This document shows positions 1 to 6,980 of a stretch of DNA of 8,805 nucleotides, one piece after another; within the stretch, counting starts at the first letter, position 1, and each line of letters begins with the position of its first letter. The notes beneath the pieces were generated by a model. That model did not search any database, was not told the origin of the DNA, and worked only from the letters and a program-made list of their open reading frames with translations. The stretch is from the NCBI GenBank assembly GCA_903859225.1, contig CAIOLV010000110.1, positions 1-8,805 on the forward strand. The letters are read 5' to 3'. This stretch comes from an uncultured bacterium (GTDB lineage Bacteria; Bipolaricaulota; Bipolaricaulia; UBA7950; UBA9294). The position numbers were made by a program, and so were the translations under genes.

Positions 1-439
1 CCACGGGATCACTCCCCAGGAGTGAGGCGTCGCCGAGAGCCTCGAGCGCCTGAGAAACGAGACCCTTGAAGTACGGCGGACCGACGAACATGAGATCGTA
101 CCGCCGACCGAGACGTTCCAGCGACTTGACGGCCTGGAGCGCGTCCGACTGGACGACGTCGCCGCGGGCGAGGAAGTCGAGCAGATCGAGGTTGCGGCGG
201 ACAATGCCACAGGCATCGGCCGACCGATCGACGAACGTGCACGAGCGCGCACCGCGCGACAGAGCCTCGAGCCCGACGCTGCCCGTGCCGCAAAAGAGAT
301 CGAGGAAGGCGGCGTCGCTGACGAAGTCGGAGAGGATGTTGAACATCGCCGTGCGCACAAAATCGCGCATCGGGCGTATGGCCGGGTCCTCCCACTCGAC
401 CAGTTTCCGGCCGCGTCGTTCTCCGCCGATGATCCGCAT
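1..439 (-). CDS. rsmD: 16S rRNA (guanine-N2)-methyltransferase RsmD, C-terminus cut by the window edge
   Basis: This is the N-terminal 146 codons of an RsmD-type SAM-dependent methyltransferase. The family methylates G966 (E. coli numbering) of 16S rRNA on the 30S subunit. The start MRIIGGERRGRKL is the typical RsmD opening, followed by RPMRDFVRTAMFNIL (residues 22-36). Motif I, LDLFCGTGSVG, lies at residues 46-56 and binds SAM. Motif IV is GPPY at 120-123, where most members have D/N-PPY. The frame has no stop before the left edge, so about 40 residues are probably missing. The ATG at 439 is preceded by AAGGAGAG about 5 nt away. The gene is divergent from the HAD hydrolase gene across a 97-bp gap. 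The family call is firm. The gene could be a close paralogue acting on another guanine, but nothing in the sequence suggests that. Confidence 0.93.
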   Translation of the reverse strand, partial: MRIIGGERRGRKLVEWEDPAIRPMRDFVRTAMFNILSDFVSDAAFLDLFCGTGSVGLEALSRGARSCTFVDRSADACGIVRRNLDLLDFLARGDVVQSDALQAVKSLERLGRRYDLMFVGPPYFKGLVSQALEALGDASLLGSDPV

Positions 440-536
440 GAGCTCTCCTTGCAGGTCCGGAACTGCCTCGGCTAAGATCGTCGATCTCGCCACGGCATGG
501 GAAGAGGATAAGAGAGGGGGCGGGATCGATCAACTG
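440..536. other. Divergent intergenic region between rsmD and the HAD gene
   Basis: This 97-bp gap must hold the 5' ends of both divergent transcripts. Directly visible are the rsmD ribosome-binding site on the minus strand (AAGGAGAG, just right of 439) and a purine-rich run, AGAGAGGGGGCGGGA, at about 511-525 upstream of the HAD start. Only weak matches to -35/-10 hexamers are present, so I do not call a promoter. Confidence 0.5.
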
Positions 537-1244
537 ATGCCAGACTCACGAGCGTTCACGCACATCGCGTTCGACCTCGATCACACGCTCACGTTCTATC
601 CGATGTCGACCGCCGGGGTGGTTGCCGCAACGTTCGACCATCTCGGGCTTTCTCTCAACTCGACCGGGACGGCGGAGGACCTGGCGTCCCGCTACGATGC
701 CCTGTGGGTAGCCCTTGAACGCGGCGCCCAGTCGGCCGACGGACTTCGCCACGCGGTGTGGCGGCAACTCCTGGCGGAGAGAGGATTCGCGGCCGATGGA
801 CTCGCCGAACGCGTCGCCGTCGAGTACGGAGTCACTCGCCGCGCCAACGGAGTGCGTCTGTTCGACGGCGTCCGACAACTCCTGTCCGACCTGCGCGCCG
901 CCGGATACGGACTCGGGCTCTTGACAAATGGCCTCTCCGATGCGCAGTGGGAGAAGATCCACTCCCTCCACATGGAGCCGCTGTTCGACGCGGTGGTCGT
1001 CGCCGGCGATGTGGGGCTCTTCAAGCCGGACCCACGCGCCTTCGTCGCCCTGCTCGGACGGCTCAGCGCCGCTCCATCCCGAACGCTCTTCGTAGGAGAT
1101 TCCTACGAGATGGATGTTGTCGGAGCGCACGCGGCCGGCTTGGCCGTGGCGTGGATTTGTCCTGAGGGAACGCCTCTTCCAGGCGACGTCGTGCCGCGCT
1201 TCGCCTTCCCGAGCGTCCTCGGCCTCCGTGAGGTGACCCTATGA
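537..1244 (+). CDS. HAD-superfamily hydrolase (HAD-IA, YjjG/phosphoglycolate-phosphatase-like)
   Basis: This 235-residue soluble protein carries all four haloacid-dehalogenase motifs. Motif I is FDLDHTL, with nucleophile D13 and acid/base D15. Motif II is LLTNG (T130). Motif III is the lysine in LFKPDP (K163). Motif IV is GDSYEMD (D188, D193). The helical stretch between motifs I and II (about residues 25-110) fits a C1 cap, as in small-molecule phosphatases such as nucleotidases and phosphoglycolate phosphatase. The substrate cannot be read from sequence. I chose ATG 537 because the protein then begins just before motif I, with a purine-rich stretch 12-25 nt upstream. The same frame stays open back to position 66, but that part is antisense to rsmD. 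The stop overlaps the next start by 4 bp (ATGA), so the two genes are probably co-translated. Confidence 0.92.
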   Translation: MPDSRAFTHIAFDLDHTLTFYPMSTAGVVAATFDHLGLSLNSTGTAEDLASRYDALWVALERGAQSADGLRHAVWRQLLAERGFAADGLAERVAVEYGVTRRANGVRLFDGVRQLLSDLRAAGYGLGLLTNGLSDAQWEKIHSLHMEPLFDAVVVAGDVGLFKPDPRAFVALLGRLSAAPSRTLFVGDSYEMDVVGAHAAGLAVAWICPEGTPLPGDVVPRFAFPSVLGLREVTL

Positions 1245-2146
1245 GGCGCGCGATGTGGCCCCATCCTGCGGTCGCGGTCCTCGCCGTGCTCGCCGCCGCC
1301 GTCCTTGGCTCGTTCGCCGCACCGGCCGAACCCATCGCACTCCCGCACGTCATGCCGTCGTTCAACCAGGCCTACACCAACGGCCCTGGCGCGTGGGGCG
1401 ATTCCTCGCTCGGAACGAACGGCTGCCCGGATCACATCCGGGCCACGGGGTGCTTGATCACCGCGTTCTCGGCCGTCCTCGGCTACTACGACATCACGCT
1501 CACCGTCCCCGCCGCGTACTCTTCCACCGGCGCCCTCGAGCGTGGAATGGATCCCGGAATCCTCAATGACTGGCTCCGCGCCCGGCGCGGCTACGGACAG
1601 TGCGCCCAAGACCCGACGGGATTGTGCTGCCTCGAGTGGGACAATCTGCCGCGGGGCGTCTCCCTGAGCTTCCACTCCAATCGCAGCAGCGTCGGACTGA
1701 ATCCCGTCGCCTCCCTGGTGATCGACCATGCGCTGCGCCAGGGAAGCCCGGTCATTGCCGGCGTCCACTGGGGCTCAGCGTGCCGCAGCGGGTCGTCGCA
1801 GACGGAGGACTGTCATTGGGTTGTGCTGACCGGCAAGGTGGGAGACACGTACGCAATCATGGATCCCTACAACCCGGACACCACGAGCCCGGCGGGGCTT
1901 CGCACGACGCTCGACGATGGATCGCGAGGCGCGTACGTTATCGACCGGTTCGTCATCGTTTCCCGCACTCCCGGCGACCCATCCGCTCTCAACAGCATCA
2001 CCCCAACCGTGTCGCCCTTGCCCACAGTGGAGACGCCGTTGCACCAACAGGCGCCGCAGAGCCCGATGGCCACGATCGCCGTGCTCTTCGCCGCGCTGGC
2101 TCTCGTCGCCGCGGCCGTCTTCCTCGTGGCCGGCCAGCAGCCCTGA
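1241..2146 (+). CDS. Secreted, membrane-anchored C39-like papain-fold cysteine peptidase
   Basis: This 301-residue protein has an N-terminal signal sequence (hydrophobic core about residues 10-27, possible cleavage after AAPA, residue 29). A papain-like domain of the peptidase C39-like (C39_2) type follows at about 38-243, then a Pro/Thr-rich linker (about 254-276) and a C-terminal membrane helix (about 278-297). The candidate triad is C71 in ATGCLITAFSAVLGYY, H192 in DCHWVVLTG and D208 in IMDPYNP. Q43 may form the oxyanion hole. The mature domain also contains C62, C121, C129, C130, C181 and C191, which would allow disulfides after export. Predicted topology is an external enzyme domain held by a C-terminal anchor. 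GAGGTG lies 5 nt before ATG 1241, which overlaps the HAD stop. A second in-frame ATG at 1253 is possible. The substrate is unknown. Other members of this fold cleave leader peptides or cell-wall crosslinks, but none of that can be assigned here. Confidence 0.85.
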   Translation: MRRAMWPHPAVAVLAVLAAAVLGSFAAPAEPIALPHVMPSFNQAYTNGPGAWGDSSLGTNGCPDHIRATGCLITAFSAVLGYYDITLTVPAAYSSTGALERGMDPGILNDWLRARRGYGQCAQDPTGLCCLEWDNLPRGVSLSFHSNRSSVGLNPVASLVIDHALRQGSPVIAGVHWGSACRSGSSQTEDCHWVVLTGKVGDTYAIMDPYNPDTTSPAGLRTTLDDGSRGAYVIDRFVIVSRTPGDPSALNSITPTVSPLPTVETPLHQQAPQSPMATIAVLFAALALVAAAVFLVAGQQP

Positions 2147-2156
2147 CCGGCTCAGG
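2142..2156. repeat. Small inverted repeat joining two convergent stop codons
   Basis: CCTGA-CCGGC-TCAGG is a 5-bp stem that contains the TGA of the peptidase gene and, on the other strand, the TGA of uppP. Only 5 bp separate the two convergent genes. No hairpin with a T-tract lies between them, so any terminator must sit inside one of the coding regions. The stem is too short to call a terminator. Confidence 0.3.
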
Positions 2157-2940
2157 AGAGCGCTGCGAGGACAAGCGCCGTCGCGGCCAGTGCGGCGCAG
2201 TACGCGGCGAACGGCCAAAGGCGCCCGCGCACGACGACCTTGAGGAGCGCGCGCAGCGCCACAAGGCCCACGAGGAACGCAACAACCGCCCCGAGCAGGA
2301 TGCCGAGGGTGTCCGCGTTTCTCGCAGCGGGTTCCCGCAGTCCGTCCCACAGCGTGAGCCCGGCCGCCCCGGCCACAGCCGGGATGGAGAGCAGGAAGGA
2401 AAAGCGGGCCGCGCGCTCAGGGCGCAGCCCGACGAGGATGCCTGCGCCAATCGAGAACCCGCTCCGCGACACCCCGGGAACGAGCGCCACGGACTGCGCG
2501 ATGCCGATGCCGAGCGAGCCGGCGGCCGACGGGGCCGCGCTGCCTGTTCTGCAGGCTCGCCGATCGGCCGCAACGAGCATCGCCGCGGTCGCCAGCCAAC
2601 CGATCCCGATGACCCACAGCGAGTGGAACCAAGCGTCAGCTGCGCCGCGCAGCAGGAGGCCGACCAGGACGATCGGCACGGTGCCGACGACCAGGAATCC
2701 GATTTCCTTGCGGCGATCGACGTTGCCGCGTGGCGTCAACGCCCGCACCAGCTCCGCGAGGTCGGCGCGAAAGACGACAAGAACCGCCGCCAGGGTCCCA
2801 AGATGAAGGCAGGCCTCGCAGATCAACCCGGGAGAGGAGAGGCCGAACAGCCGCTCCGCGAGCACGAGGTGACCGGAACTCGAGACCGGAAGGAACTCCG
2901 TCACGCCCTGGATGAGGCCGAGGACCAGATACACGATCAT
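2152..2940 (-). CDS. uppP: Undecaprenyl-diphosphatase (UppP/BacA family)
   Basis: This 262-residue polytopic membrane protein dephosphorylates undecaprenyl diphosphate to the monophosphate, recycling the lipid carrier for peptidoglycan and other surface glycans. Overproduction in this family gives bacitracin resistance. The two signature regions are present. The first, QGVTEFLPVSSSGH (residues 11-24), includes E15, the serine cluster and H24. The second, PGVSRSG (155-161), includes R159. The conserved LHLGTL is at 46-51. Hydrophobic segments cover almost the whole chain, and 262 residues is normal for the family. I chose ATG 2940 because it follows CCAAGGAGGAAAC and begins the family-typical N-terminus. 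This ATG overlaps the stop of the polyferredoxin gene by 4 bp (ATGA). It is the last gene of the minus-strand cluster and converges on the peptidase gene. Confidence 0.95.
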   Translation of the reverse strand: MIVYLVLGLIQGVTEFLPVSSSGHLVLAERLFGLSSPGLICEACLHLGTLAAVLVVFRADLAELVRALTPRGNVDRRKEIGFLVVGTVPIVLVGLLLRGAADAWFHSLWVIGIGWLATAAMLVAADRRACRTGSAAPSAAGSLGIGIAQSVALVPGVSRSGFSIGAGILVGLRPERAARFSFLLSIPAVAGAAGLTLWDGLREPAARNADTLGILLGAVVAFLVGLVALRALLKVVVRGRLWPFAAYCAALAATALVLAALS

Positions 2941-3704
2941 TGTTTCCTCCTTGGTCCGTACCGCAGCGCGAGGCAGTCCGGCGCGCAGGATTCCGTGCAT
3001 GCACCGCACTTGATGCAGTTGTGGCCGTCATGCTCTCGCCGCGGATCGATGCCCATCGGACAGGCCGCGACGCAGGTCTCACAGCCGGTGCACTCGGCCG
3101 ACCGCCACTCAAGTTGAAGCAGGCTGACGGGGTTGAACAGGGCGAGGATCGCGCCCATCGGGCAGAGGTAGCGGCACCAGAAGCGGGCGATGAGGACCAT
3201 CCCGACGAGCGACAGGCCGAGAGTCGCCATGTGGATCAGGAACGGCCCGTTGACTCTGGCCACGCCGAGAAAGAGATACGGCAAGGACGCTTCGAGCGAC
3301 GCGGCGGGGCAGAGCTTGCAGAAGACCGTGTCGGTCAGAGCCCAAGCGCCAATGATGGTGCCGAGAAGGACGACGAACTTGCCGTAAGAGAACGCGGAGC
3401 GAATCCGAACCTTGCGGAACGAGAGGAGGTCGTTCAGCGTCCCGAACGGGCAGAACCAGCCGCAGAACCCGCGCGCAGCGACGAGACCGTAGACGATCAT
3501 CGCGCCGAGCCAGAAGAACGGCACGGTGCCGAAGATGACCAGGTTTTGGACGAGGCCGACCGGGCAAACCGTGATCGCCCACGGACAGGCGTAGCAGTGG
3601 AGTCCCGGAAACAGGATGTGTGTCATCCCGATGCCTGTCACGCCGAACAGGCCGAAGAGGATGCCGGCTCCCTGCACGACGCGCCGTCCGTGCGCGAGTT
3701 TCAC
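2937..3704 (-). CDS. NapH/NosR-like membrane polyferredoxin (4Fe-4S electron-transfer protein)
   Basis: This 255-residue protein probably moves electrons at or across the cytoplasmic membrane. Hydrophobic helices lie at about residues 10-32, 50-75, 108-124 and 153-174. CX3CP motifs, typical of the NapH/NosR/CcoG group, are in GFCGWFCP (C81, C85) and FWCRYLCP (C177, C181). Further cysteine pairs are C37/C40 (CYACP) and C129/C132 (FCKLCP). Two classical 4Fe-4S ferredoxin motifs end the protein: C205/C208/C211 with C215, and C230/C233/C236 with C240. GTG 3704 is the start because GAGGAG lies 6 nt before it and the GTGA overlaps the stop of the upstream thioredoxin gene. No nap, nos or cco genes are present. 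The neighbours instead suggest delivery of electrons to the adjacent periplasmic thiol protein. The domain call is firm and the partner is inferred. Confidence 0.88.
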   Translation of the reverse strand: MKLAHGRRVVQGAGILFGLFGVTGIGMTHILFPGLHCYACPWAITVCPVGLVQNLVIFGTVPFFWLGAMIVYGLVAARGFCGWFCPFGTLNDLLSFRKVRIRSAFSYGKFVVLLGTIIGAWALTDTVFCKLCPAASLEASLPYLFLGVARVNGPFLIHMATLGLSLVGMVLIARFWCRYLCPMGAILALFNPVSLLQLEWRSAECTGCETCVAACPMGIDPRREHDGHNCIKCGACTESCAPDCLALRYGPRRKQ

Positions 3705-4729
3705 GTTCGCTCCTCGAGCAGGGTCACCAACCGGTCGCCCAGGTTCTCGGCCCCGAACAACACCTCGCCGGTATCCACGCGGAGGATCGCCGGGACGACG
3801 GTGCGACCGGCGCGCGTCACGCCGTGCTCCACGGCGAGACCACGTTCGACCTCGGCGTTCACCAAGCGGTAGCGGACGAGCGGGTTTCTCGACGCGATGA
3901 GATCCACCAACCCTTCTGCGTACGGGCACGAGCGACACCATGGAGCGTAGAACACAAGGAGGTCGACGGGCTTCGCCAGCCCGTCGACGGCCGCCGCCTG
4001 CGCAACAGACAGGCGCGGCGACAGCGTCTGCACCGTCTCGATGCCGACGCACGACGTGCAGAGAACGGCGCCGACCGCCTGAGCCTGCTTGTGCTGATCG
4101 AGCGACACGCCGAGTCCCAGCGCAGCGCCCCCCGCGACGAGGAGGGCGGCGGCGAGGAGAACTCGAGCCCGACCCTCACGGCGCAGGAGAGCCGCTGGGA
4201 CGACCAGGAGCGCCGCAAGAGCGAAGGCGATCCATCGCCACGAGACGTGGGTGGGAGCCTCCGCGGCGGCGGCGTCTGCGGCCCCCGCCGCGACGGCCGG
4301 CGGAGTCTGCGCAGCGGCCGCAACACGTAGCGCCACGGGGACCGACTCCACGATCTGATAGCAGAGATCGCCAATACAGTAGGTGTAGATGACCTCGAAG
4401 CTTCCGCGCGTCTCGCCCAACGTCGCAGTCCGGGTCGCAGCGATCGTGAACTCAACGGATGTCGCTGCGAACGCGCCGAGCACGGCCACGCCCTCCGGCG
4501 TCGGATCGAGCGCGAACTCCGTAGAGCCCGTCCACGTGAGCTCGATGTGGTCCGCCTCGCGCGGCGAAGCGTTCTCGATTGCGACGTGACCGGCCGCCCG
4601 GCCGCCCGGCGAGATCTCGAGCACAGCCGGCTCTGGAGAGAACGTGAGGATCCCCTCCTGGGACCACGCGGAAGCTGAACACACCGCGAGAGCAAGGGCA
4701 ACGGAGAGGACGCCAAGGAGTCGTCTCAC
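3701..4729 (-). CDS. Membrane-anchored DsbD-like/thioredoxin two-domain protein
   Basis: This 342-residue exported protein has six visible parts: a signal peptide (about residues 1-23, ending SASA); a beta-rich Ig-like domain (about 27-138); an Ala/Pro linker; TM1 (about 165-183); a short positive loop (RREGRAR, 184-189, probably cytoplasmic) and TM2 (about 190-209); and a C-terminal thioredoxin fold (about 215-342). The thioredoxin site is WCRSC (C265, C268), with the cis-Pro loop at TVVPAIL (P313). The first domain ends in IYTYCIGDLCYQ, where C118 and C123 resemble the DsbD N-terminal domain active site (Y..C....CY). CTSC (C224, C227) lies between TM2 and the thioredoxin site. Both domains should face the periplasm or exterior, giving a thiol-reducing relay. 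GTG 4729 follows GAGGG by 7 nt. The stop overlaps the polyferredoxin start by 4 bp. The thioredoxin call is firm and the DsbD-N call is a motif-level inference. Confidence 0.82.
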   Translation of the reverse strand: MRRLLGVLSVALALAVCSASAWSQEGILTFSPEPAVLEISPGGRAAGHVAIENASPREADHIELTWTGSTEFALDPTPEGVAVLGAFAATSVEFTIAATRTATLGETRGSFEVIYTYCIGDLCYQIVESVPVALRVAAAAQTPPAVAAGAADAAAAEAPTHVSWRWIAFALAALLVVPAALLRREGRARVLLAAALLVAGGAALGLGVSLDQHKQAQAVGAVLCTSCVGIETVQTLSPRLSVAQAAAVDGLAKPVDLLVFYAPWCRSCPYAEGLVDLIASRNPLVRYRLVNAEVERGLAVEHGVTRAGRTVVPAILRVDTGEVLFGAENLGDRLVTLLEERT

Positions 4730-4757
4730 GTTCCGGCCCTCGCGGGATCGGCGCGGT

Positions 4758-6059
4758 TCACTGGCCAGGCTCCTGCGCCGCAGCGTTCGCGGCCTCGCGC
4801 AATCGACCCGCAACGACAGCCGGCCCGATCGCGGCGAGGGTTTCGAACAGCCCTGGGCCGACCTTGCGTCCGGTTGCCGCGAGGCGGCACGCAAGCGCGA
4901 CATCTTTGAGGGTTGCGCCTTCGCGCTCGAGCATACCGCGCACGGCCTGCTCGATCGTCTGCAGCGTGTACGGCGAAAGGGATTCGACGGCGTCCGCCAT
5001 CGCGCGCACGAGGCGCGCCTGTTCGGGCGACAGCGTGGTCTCTGCCTCCCGCTCCACCGGCACGGGAAAGAGGATCTCCATGGTGGCCGCAAGGTCGTGG
5101 AGAGTCTTTGCGCGATCTCGCAAGAGATTCGCCCCGAGGAGAAGCCGCTCGCGGTCGGCCTGCGCCCACATCTCGGTGCTCACACGGCCACGAGCGAGCA
5201 CCAGCGGCTCGACGAGTTCGACGAGCGCCGAGAGGTCCATGCGCTTCATGTGCTGCTGGTTAAGCCACAGGAGCTTCGCGTCCTCGAACACGGCGGCCGA
5301 CTTGTTCAAACCCTCCAGCGTGAACAAGCGGACCAGATCGTCGCGCGAGAACACCTCTTCGTCGCCGTGCGCCCAGCCGAGGCGAACGAGGAAGTTGACG
5401 AGCGCATCCGGCAGGATGCCGCGATCGCGGTACTCGAGCACCGACGTCGCGCCGTGGCGCTTCGACAGCTTGCCGCGGTCGGCGCCGAGAATCATCGGCA
5501 GGTGATAGAAGAGAGGCATGGGGTATCCGAGAGCCTGGTAGATGCGCATCTGCTTCGGCGTGTTGTTCAGATGCTCGTCGCCACGAATGACGTGAGTGAT
5601 GCCCATGTCGATGTCGTCGACCACAACGACGAAGTTGTAGACGAACGTGCCGTCCGAACGCCGGATGACGAAATCCTTCAACTGCTCGTTGTCGAAGCGG
5701 ACGTCGCCGACGAGTTCGTCATGGACCACGGTGTCGCCGGCCTCGGGAACGCGAAACCACCACGCCCCATCCTTCTCGTAGACGGCGTCGGCGCGGAGGA
5801 GCGACTCGGCCGCCTCTAGATGACACTCGTGCCGTTCGGCCTGGCGGTAGTACTCGTCCCAGTCCAATCCGAGCCAGCGCAAGGAAGTCACGATCTGCTC
5901 GATCGCCTCGTCGGTCGACCGTTCGCGGTCCGTGTCCTCGATCCGCAGCACGAAGACGCCGCCCGAGTGCCGCGCGAAGAGCCAGTTGAACAGAGCCGTG
6001 CGCGCGCCGCCGACGTGAAGATACCCGGTCGGACTCGGCGCAAACCTGACTCGAACCAT
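4758..6059 (-). CDS. gltX: Glutamate--tRNA ligase (GluRS), compact form
   Basis: This 433-residue class I synthetase charges tRNA(Glu) with glutamate in the cytoplasm. The HIGH-type motif is FAPSPTGYLHVGGAR (residues 6-20) and the KMSKS-type motif is KLSKRHG (197-203). Other GluRS blocks are RIEDTDRER (39-47), YNFVVVVDDIDMGITHVIRGDEH (141-163, given here only as a landmark) and the C-terminal anticodon-binding region with the ATGRKVGPGL block (395-404). It is short for the family (usually about 465-490). From memory of typical GluRS, the insert after LGLDWDE (64-69) and the C-x-C/PEEL-type segment expected near residue 95 are missing, and YEKDGAWWFRVPE joins directly. ATG 6059 is preceded by AGGGGG at a normal distance. 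The gene starts 11 nt after the methyltransferase stop and ends 28 nt before the thioredoxin start. Whether it also charges tRNA(Gln) cannot be read here. Confidence 0.95.
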   Translation of the reverse strand: MVRVRFAPSPTGYLHVGGARTALFNWLFARHSGGVFVLRIEDTDRERSTDEAIEQIVTSLRWLGLDWDEYYRQAERHECHLEAAESLLRADAVYEKDGAWWFRVPEAGDTVVHDELVGDVRFDNEQLKDFVIRRSDGTFVYNFVVVVDDIDMGITHVIRGDEHLNNTPKQMRIYQALGYPMPLFYHLPMILGADRGKLSKRHGATSVLEYRDRGILPDALVNFLVRLGWAHGDEEVFSRDDLVRLFTLEGLNKSAAVFEDAKLLWLNQQHMKRMDLSALVELVEPLVLARGRVSTEMWAQADRERLLLGANLLRDRAKTLHDLAATMEILFPVPVEREAETTLSPEQARLVRAMADAVESLSPYTLQTIEQAVRGMLEREGATLKDVALACRLAATGRKVGPGLFETLAAIGPAVVAGRLREAANAAAQEPGQ

Positions 6060-6070
6060 TCGAGAACCCC

Positions 6071-6904
6071 CTATCCCGCGCCGGCCATTGTACTGCGGCC
6101 GCTTGGACCCGGTTGCCCGCATGTCCTCCGCCCGCCAGGCGCGGCGCGGCGCCGGAATTCCGAACAGACCACGGCGGCGGCGGCCGCAACGTTGAGCGAA
6201 TCCCGGCCCGGCCCGCTGCCGTTCCACGCGGGAATCACCAGGCGCTGCGACGCGAGGCCGAGCAGTTCCTCCGACAGGCCGCTCGACTCGTTGCCGAACA
6301 GCACCAAGCCCAGCGCGCCGAGGTCCACCTCGTAGAGGGAATCCCCATGCAACGCGGCGGCGTAGACGGGCAGGCCACGACTCCGCGCTTCGGCCGCAAA
6401 CGGCACAATGGGGAGAGAGTGGACTCGGACGTGAAACAACGCGCCCATGCTGCCCTGCACGACCTTGGGGCTGAACGCGTCGGCGCAGTCGGGCGACGCC
6501 ACGACATCCGTGATCCCGAACCAGGCCGCGACGCGCAGCAGACTCCCCAGATTGCCCGGGTCCTGCACCGCGTCGAGGACGAGGACGAGGTTCGACGCGA
6601 TCGCGTCCCAATCTAGGACGGGATGCGGGCGACGAACGACTGCCAGAGCGCCGTTCGGCGTCTTCAGCGTGCTCAACCGCCGAAGGTCCTCCGCGGACAC
6701 CTCGACAGTCCGCGCCGTTCCGGAGCCGGGCGACGTCGCAGCAATCCACGCGCCCTCAGCGTAGATGGACTCAACGCCACAACCGAGGGCCAGCGCCTCG
6801 CGAACGAGTTTGTCTCCCTCTATCACGAAGAGACCGAGACGATCGCGATCCGGTTTTGCCCGGAGCGAGGCAACGGCGCGTACTTCCGCTTTGGTCAACA
6901 TCAT
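6071..6904 (-). CDS. SpoU/TrmH-family RNA 2'-O-methyltransferase (RlmB-like)
   Basis: This protein of up to 277 residues belongs to the SPOUT family with the deep trefoil-knot SAM site. These enzymes methylate ribose 2'-OH groups in 23S rRNA or tRNA. An N-terminal substrate-binding domain (about 1-95, TKAEVRAVASLRA...VIEGDKLVREAL) precedes the catalytic domain. Motif 1 is DAVQDPGNLGSLLRVA (residues 111-126, with N118 and probable catalytic R124). Motif 2 is LFGNESSGLS (202-211). Motif 3 is IPAWNGSGPGRDSLN (224-238), longer by a few residues than the usual IPM..G..ESLN. A Gly/Arg/Pro-rich tail of about 28 residues follows. The start is ambiguous: ATG 6904 directly abuts GGGGAGG, ATG 6901 has 3 nt of spacing and TTG 6898 has 6 nt. 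The exact target nucleotide cannot be told. First gene of the five-gene minus cluster. Confidence 0.9.
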   Translation of the reverse strand: MMLTKAEVRAVASLRAKPDRDRLGLFVIEGDKLVREALALGCGVESIYAEGAWIAATSPGSGTARTVEVSAEDLRRLSTLKTPNGALAVVRRPHPVLDWDAIASNLVLVLDAVQDPGNLGSLLRVAAWFGITDVVASPDCADAFSPKVVQGSMGALFHVRVHSLPIVPFAAEARSRGLPVYAAALHGDSLYEVDLGALGLVLFGNESSGLSEELLGLASQRLVIPAWNGSGPGRDSLNVAAAAAVVCSEFRRRAAPGGRRTCGQPGPSGRSTMAGAG

Positions 6905-6980
6905 CCTCCCCGGGGATCTTCGCAGAAATGGTCGCCGACGGGAAGAGCAACGAAAGAGCGAAGGCCTCTAGAAAGGCCAA

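Noticed and set aside
66..536. N-terminal extension of the HAD hydrolase frame back to position 66
   Set aside because: The stretch is antisense to rsmD, is very Arg/Ser-rich and shows no family similarity. Motif I begins just after ATG 537.
1600..3117. A 505-codon open frame on the plus strand
   Set aside because: It runs across the end of the peptidase gene and antisense to uppP and the polyferredoxin gene. Its product is dominated by Arg, Pro, Gly and Ala, as expected from a shadow frame in G+C-rich DNA, while the genes it crosses carry clear family motifs.
4644..5819. A 391-codon open frame on the plus strand
   Set aside because: It is entirely antisense to gltX and the thioredoxin gene, and no domain motif is visible.
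4758..6059. Glutamyl-Q tRNA(Asp) synthetase (YadB-type) as an explanation of the short GluRS
   Set aside because: That family lacks the anticodon-binding region. Here a full C-terminal region of about 190 residues follows KLSKRHG.
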